Assembly: GCA_018064685.1 (NCBI GenBank)
Contig: JAGHUS010000083.1
Span: forward strand, 1 to 48,402
Length of the DNA: 48,402 bases
DNA from: Bacteroidales bacterium
GTDB lineage: Bacteria > Bacteroidota > Bacteroidia > Bacteroidales > Bacteroidaceae
Reading direction: 5' to 3'
Shown here: positions 44,587 to 48,402 of the stretch, in pieces
Position numbering within the stretch: the stretch's first letter is position 1
Layout of the letters: each line of letters opens with the position of its first letter
Position numbers and translations under genes: made by a program
The notes under the pieces: generated by a model
Told to the model about the DNA's origin: nothing
Seen by the model: the letters and a program-made list of their open reading frames with translations, nothing else
Databases searched by the model: none

Positions 44587-45939
44587 ATGCAAATGAGGAA
44601 CGATGTTATTGATAAGATAAAGGCCAGATATGAAATCGTTGGTTTCGACGAACGATTGGAAGCCGCGCTGAACACGGCTCTGCAGGTTGCTCCCACCGAC
44701 CTTTCGGTGCTGGTGACTGGCGAGAGTGGCGTCGGCAAGGAGGTCATTCCCCGCATTATTCACGACAATTCTCCACGCAAGACCAAACGTTACATTGCCA
44801 TCAACTGCGGAAGCATACCCGAGGGTACAATCGATTCTGAGCTCTTCGGCCACGAGAAAGGCGCTTTCACAGGTGCTATAAGCGACCATGACGGCTATTT
44901 TGCCGCGGCCAATGGCGGAACACTTTTCCTCGACGAGGTGGGCGAACTGCCCATGAGTACGCAGGCCCGCCTGCTCAGAGTGCTGGAGACCGGAGAGTAC
45001 ATACGTGTGGGCAGCAACGAACCTCGTAAGACTGATGTGCGCATTGTCGCAGCCACCAACGTGCAGATTCAGAAGGCTATAAGCGAAGGCCGCTTCCGCG
45101 AGGATCTGTACTATCGTCTGTGTACCATCAACATCAAGCTCCCTCCTTTGCGCGAGAGGGGAGATGATGTGGTACGCCTCTTCAAGAAGTTCGCCCAGGA
45201 CACTGCTGCAAAATATAAAATCCCTGTTCCGCTGCGACTTACGCCCGATGCCGAGCAGGTCGTGATGGCCTATAAGTGGCCCGGTAACATCCGTCAGTTG
45301 CGTAACGTGGTCGAGCAGATGAGCATTTTGCGCAAGGAGGAGCGTATTGTCACACCCGAAGTCCTGGAGCAGTATGATGTGGTGCCCAACAGTTCGTCCA
45401 CCCAGGTGGCAACAATGGGCAATCCTGCGGGCCACCACTTTGATTACGACAAGGAACGTGCTATTATATTCGGTATGCTGAACCAGCTGGCCAACGACGT
45501 CAAGTCCTTGAAGGAGGCGTCTGTCTATCCCGCTCAGGACGACGCATTCGCGCATGGGCACCTGCTCGGTCCGTCACCTGCTACGTTATCCGTCGTTGCT
45601 GGCGAACATAAAGATGCAGCTGCCGATGACTATGACGAGGTGACGCCCTTGCCCTCGGATGCAGACGGCATACATCAGGTCGGAACATTCCATCATCAGG
45701 ACTCTGCTGTGATGAACAGGGTAGGGGGCAATGAGGGCGCAGGCAGCTCTCGATATATCGACGTCGATGCCGAGGTGCTGGACGACGATGTCGACCTCAA
45801 TCTGGAGCGGTTGGAGAAGAAGACCATCGAGGAGGCATTGCGCCGCAATCGTAACCGGCGCAAGCTGGCAGCCGTCGATCTTGGTATAAGCGAGCGTACC
45901 TTGTATCGAAAGATAAAAGACTATGGACTTGAGGAATGA
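44587..45939 (+). CDS. Sigma-54-dependent transcriptional activator without receiver domain
   Basis: Starting at ATG 44587 the protein has 450 residues. A GTG at 44548 would extend it into the transcript start region, and another ATG lies at 44593. The AAA+ domain has GESGVGKE (45-52) and the sigma-54 contact loop GAFTGA (92-97), with GGTLFLDEVGE as Walker B. A Fis-type helix-turn-helix ends the protein (RRKLAAVDLGISERTLYRKI). No phosphoreceiver or PAS domain is present at the N-terminus. A long Asp-rich, low-complexity linker (about 260-395) separates ATPase and HTH. It overlaps lptE by four bases. Confidence 0.93.
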   Translation: MQMRNDVIDKIKARYEIVGFDERLEAALNTALQVAPTDLSVLVTGESGVGKEVIPRIIHDNSPRKTKRYIAINCGSIPEGTIDSELFGHEKGAFTGAISDHDGYFAAANGGTLFLDEVGELPMSTQARLLRVLETGEYIRVGSNEPRKTDVRIVAATNVQIQKAISEGRFREDLYYRLCTINIKLPPLRERGDDVVRLFKKFAQDTAAKYKIPVPLRLTPDAEQVVMAYKWPGNIRQLRNVVEQMSILRKEERIVTPEVLEQYDVVPNSSSTQVATMGNPAGHHFDYDKERAIIFGMLNQLANDVKSLKEASVYPAQDDAFAHGHLLGPSPATLSVVAGEHKDAAADDYDEVTPLPSDADGIHQVGTFHHQDSAVMNRVGGNEGAGSSRYIDVDAEVLDDDVDLNLERLEKKTIEEALRRNRNRRKLAAVDLGISERTLYRKIKDYGLEE

Positions 45940-46463
45940 GAAGGCGATTTGTATTATACATACCACTTTTGTTTTCAATGCTGATGGCGTTGACGCTTGC
46001 GGCGTGCCAGATTGAATTCTACAAGTTCAATGGCGCCAGCATCGACTATACCAAGACAAAGACAATACAGATTGATAACTTCCCGCTGCGAAGTGCGTAT
46101 GTATGGGCGCCTATGCAAAGCATCTTCCAGAACAAGCTGACCGACATCTTTGCATCGCAAACCAAACTGCGACAGGTGAAACGTAATGGCGACTTGCAGC
46201 TGTCGGGAGAGATAACCGGATTCGATCAGTTCAACAAGGGCATTTCCAGCGACGGATACAGCTCGCAGGTACAGCTTAGAATGACGGTCAATGTCCGTTT
46301 CGTCAATAATGCCAATCACAAGGAGGATTTCGAACGCCAGTTCTCTGCCACCACCGAATATGATGCAACCCAGCAACTCACTGCTGTACAGGAAGAACTG
46401 GTGACCCAAATGTCAAAGGATATCACAGACCAGATATTCAATTCAACAGTAGCTAATTGGTAA
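45936..46463 (+). CDS. lptE: LPS-assembly lipoprotein LptE-like
   Basis: This 175-residue lipoprotein has a signal sequence ending LAAC (C24). The body fits the LptE family of Bacteroidota, with IQIDNFPLRS, a KLTDIFASQTKL segment and GEITGFDQF followed by a VRFVNN strand. LptE supports the LptD barrel, which inserts lipopolysaccharide into the outer leaflet. Translational coupling to the activator (ATGA) is conserved in my recollection of this group. Confidence 0.85.
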   Translation: MRRRFVLYIPLLFSMLMALTLAACQIEFYKFNGASIDYTKTKTIQIDNFPLRSAYVWAPMQSIFQNKLTDIFASQTKLRQVKRNGDLQLSGEITGFDQFNKGISSDGYSSQVQLRMTVNVRFVNNANHKEDFERQFSATTEYDATQQLTAVQEELVTQMSKDITDQIFNSTVANW

Positions 46464-46477
46464 CTAGAGATACAATC

Positions 46478-47437
46478 ATGCAGAAATCGCAACTTCATCT
46501 TGCCGAACTTGTCGGTCCTGACGGACTTGTCAGCGCTACTGCCATGCCCGTCCTCAGGGAACTGGTCGAGCAGTATCCCTATTTCCACTTGGCGCGTCTG
46601 ATGTTGCTGCGCATACTCTATCAGCAGCGCGATCCTGAGTTTAATGACGAACTGCGTCGGTCGGCTCTCTATCTTCCTTCACGCGAGACGATATTCAATT
46701 TTGTCGAGGCCGACAAGATGGTGCCGCGCGAGAAGAAGGAGGGACTCTATGGTGGCGCTATCCTTTCGCGTAAACCGAGCGAGAGACTGGACATCAATGT
46801 GGCAGGTGGAGATGACAGCCGTACCGATTCGCTCATCGATTCATTTCTCAGCAGTATCACGGCACCCGAGGCCGAACCCGTTGCCCAGCGTCCAGCCGCT
46901 CCTGTCCGTCGTGGACGTGTCGATGCTACGGTCGACTACATCTCTTATATGCTCGAGGAGGAATCGGCACAGGCCGCAGAGAGGGAGGCTGCAGTGCCGG
47001 CCAGTCCTGCTTCGCCCGAGGATACTCCTTCCACGGATGAGGCTAATACCAATCAGGCAGAGACGCCTGCTCCTCTCAATGCCGCTCCTGCCACCGCCGT
47101 GGCCGAGGATAAGGCCGTCAACGATGCCGAACCGGCATCCGGAACCACCGAGCTTATCGAGAAGTTCATACAGAAGCAAGGCGACCGCAGAATCAAGCTT
47201 AAGGACAAGAGCGATAGCGATCTGCAGAAGCCTGTGCTTGATGTCGAAAATTCGCAGCAAAAGAGTGCTTTTACTGAAACTTTAGCGCGAATTTACATAA
47301 AACAAGGCAAATTTGAGGCTGCAATTGAAATTATTAGGCGACTTTCCTTGAAATATCCGAAAAAAAATCGTTACTTTGCAGACCAAATTCGTTTTTTGGA
47401 GAAAATCATTGCCAATAATAAGGCGAAAAAAGACTGA
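46478..47437 (+). CDS. TPR-containing protein of unknown function
   Basis: Starting at ATG 46478 the protein has 319 residues; a TTG at 46457 would add seven and overlap lptE. The N-terminus (about 1-100, LVEQYPYFHLARLMLLRIL) is helical and conserved-looking. The middle (about 120-220) is Ala/Pro/Glu-rich and disordered. The C-terminus holds one TPR-like pair (TLARIYIKQGKFEAAIEIIRRL, 272-293). No signal peptide is seen, so it is probably cytoplasmic. It sits between lptE and secG, which hints at envelope or secretion work, but its function is not known to me. Confidence 0.7.
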   Translation: MQKSQLHLAELVGPDGLVSATAMPVLRELVEQYPYFHLARLMLLRILYQQRDPEFNDELRRSALYLPSRETIFNFVEADKMVPREKKEGLYGGAILSRKPSERLDINVAGGDDSRTDSLIDSFLSSITAPEAEPVAQRPAAPVRRGRVDATVDYISYMLEEESAQAAEREAAVPASPASPEDTPSTDEANTNQAETPAPLNAAPATAVAEDKAVNDAEPASGTTELIEKFIQKQGDRRIKLKDKSDSDLQKPVLDVENSQQKSAFTETLARIYIKQGKFEAAIEIIRRLSLKYPKKNRYFADQIRFLEKIIANNKAKKD

Positions 47438-47472
47438 AAATAATATAAAAACAATAAAAAACAAACAAAACA

Positions 47473-47883
47473 ATGTATCCAGTAATTTTAATTTTTATTG
47501 TAATCGCTGCCGTGTTGCTGTGCGGAATCGTATTTGTGCAAGAGTCTAAGGGTGGCGGTTTGGCAAGTAGTTTTTCTGATACCAATTCACTGCTTGGTGT
47601 TCGTAAGACTACTGATGTTGTAGAGAAAGCAACTTGGTGGTTGGCTGTAATCATCGTCGTTCTCAGTGTTCTTTCTGTTTTCGTAAAGCCCGCCGAGGAG
47701 GCAAAGAGTGGTAGCATCGTTGACATCAACACTCCCGCTGCTACAGCTCCCGCTATCGAGAACACTCCCGCTGCAGCTACTGCCGCTCCCGCTGCCGACG
47801 CTGCCGCACCCGCTGCCGATGCAGCTCCCGCAGCTCCCGCTGCTGATGCAGCTCCCGCAGCTCCCGCAGCTGAGACAAAGTAA
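47473..47883 (+). CDS. secG: Preprotein translocase subunit SecG
   Basis: This 136-residue protein is the small SecYEG subunit. It has two membrane helices (3-22 and about 54-72) joined by the family loop FVQESKGGGLASSFSDTNSLLGVRKTTDVVEKATWW. E. coli SecG is about 110 residues; here the core ends near residue 75 and a 60-residue Ala/Pro tail (APAADAAPAAPAADAAPAAP) follows, encoded by near-identical repeats. The tail is likely disordered and exposed. Confidence 0.93.
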   Translation: MYPVILIFIVIAAVLLCGIVFVQESKGGGLASSFSDTNSLLGVRKTTDVVEKATWWLAVIIVVLSVLSVFVKPAEEAKSGSIVDINTPAATAPAIENTPAAATAAPAADAAAPAADAAPAAPAADAAPAAPAAETK

Positions 47884-47944
47884 GTTGATTACCCCCTCTT
47901 GGAGTTCTCCGCGCATTCTTTTGTATGCCAAACAGGAGACTCTA

Positions 47945-47982
47945 TAAAAAAGGTTCGCATTTTAGTGCGAACCCTTTTTTTT
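47945..47982. terminator. Strong terminator after secG
   Basis: GGTTCGCA (47952-47959) pairs perfectly with TGCGAACC (47966-47973) over a 6-nt loop, with eight T bases following and six A bases before. It should end transcription from both directions. Confidence 0.9.
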
Positions 47983-48033
47983 GTTGAAGGCCTATTGCTT
48001 TAATGTTACATAGTCAGTTATGTTGAGCTCACC

Positions 48034-48402
48034 CTATTTCTTCAGCAAGTTGCTTATCACCTGCTTTCGATTCTTCGTTACATCCTCTTTGCAACTGACG
48101 TGTATCCAGTAGTTGCCGTTCTTGTCGTGCTCCATGATGAGCTGGTCGAAAGGCAGGTGTTCTTTGATGTACTCAAACCACATCCATCCTACTTTCATGC
48201 TGGGCAGATGCAGATCGGCTGCCTCGCCCTTCATGTGCTGGCTTGTGCTGACGCCACCCACCGCCTTGTTCAGTGCCGGACAGCGGTAGCCACTACTGAT
48301 TATGATAGGCTTCCCGTAAGCCTGTCTGAGAGGTTCCAGCACCAGCCGGCAAAGGTTCAGGATGCGCGCCACAATGATATCCGTCGGCGTATTGTCAATG
48401 CC
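48034..48402 (-). CDS. Peptidase M15 family protein, cut by the window edge
   Basis: The reading frame stays open to the edge of the window, so the true start lies beyond 48402. The visible part contains GIDNTPTDIIV at the edge, LEPLRQAYGKPIIISSGYRCP, LNKAVGGVSTSQHMKGEAADLH and a WIHVS strand. The SxxSGYR, H-x-x-G-x-A-A-D and IHVS segments carry the zinc ligands of the M15_3 type. Such enzymes cleave D-Ala-containing peptide crosslinks and occur in phage lysins and in Bacteroidales genomes. With no phage genes beside it, a chromosomal gene is as likely as a phage remnant. Confidence 0.85.
   Translation of the reverse strand, partial: GIDNTPTDIIVARILNLCRLVLEPLRQAYGKPIIISSGYRCPALNKAVGGVSTSQHMKGEAADLHLPSMKVGWMWFEYIKEHLPFDQLIMEHDKNGNYWIHVSCKEDVTKNRKQVISNLLKK

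Noticed and set aside
48034..48402. Prophage edge
   Set aside because: Only one M15 peptidase is visible and no phage structural, integrase or holin genes lie next to it.

Overview
The window looks like a chromosomal segment of a Bacteroidales bacterium, most likely Prevotella or a close relative. Several genes have a TAnnTTTG -7 promoter element, often with a TTG or TTTG about 16-22 bases upstream, which is the Bacteroidota promoter type. The housekeeping proteins are also Bacteroidales-like: GGGtGRT protein, a DUF6057-like membrane protein, a MetH without its reactivation domain, a DUF721 protein beside RecF, and the order sigma-54 activator - LptE - TPR protein - SecG. No rRNA, tRNA, CRISPR array, integrase or intact transposase was seen.

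Region 1 (about 1-20,130) is a defence island, with every intact gene on the plus strand. It opens with a tandem REP-like repeat and a WYL-domain regulator. A promoter and a structured leader then precede a type I restriction-modification operon (hsdR, hsdM, hsdS). The operon continues without a visible break into an AbiH-family protein and a tightly coupled five-gene block. That block encodes a protein with a tandemly duplicated unknown domain, a SNF2-type helicase, an Hsp70/actin-like ATPase, a large protein with BspA-like leucine-rich repeats and a region resembling ScoMcrA-type sulfur-binding domains, and a GreA/GreB-like protein. Three of the four junctions in the block overlap by 1-4 bases. 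I cannot match this combination to a described defence system, and it is the main candidate for something new. Two small ORFs (an acidic protein and a glycine-rich single-pass membrane protein) follow. A separate, self-promoted RloA/RloB (AbiL-like) pair ends the island, and it lies between two related remnants of a gene 3' end.

Region 2 (about 20,130-36,470) is mostly core genome: a NifU-like/GGGtGRT pair, a DMP19/DUF4375 protein behind an 8-bp tandem repeat, SmpB, a PD40 lipoprotein with a haem-binding CXXCH motif, a DUF6057-like protein, MetH, DUF721/RecF, a TPR membrane protein, lumazine synthase, an OmpH/Skp-like lipoprotein, a small membrane protein, PepD and a beta-helix lipoprotein.

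Region 3 (about 36,470-40,980, minus strand) is a Tat operon: tatA, tatC, a membrane polyferredoxin with an internal twin-arginine motif, a twin-arginine aldo/keto reductase with two Fe-S clusters, and rlmH. The transporter genes therefore sit next to two probable substrates. Region 4 (about 41,000-48,402) holds mfd, a sigma-54 activator without a receiver domain, lptE, a TPR protein, secG, a strong terminator, and a peptidase M15 gene cut by the window edge.
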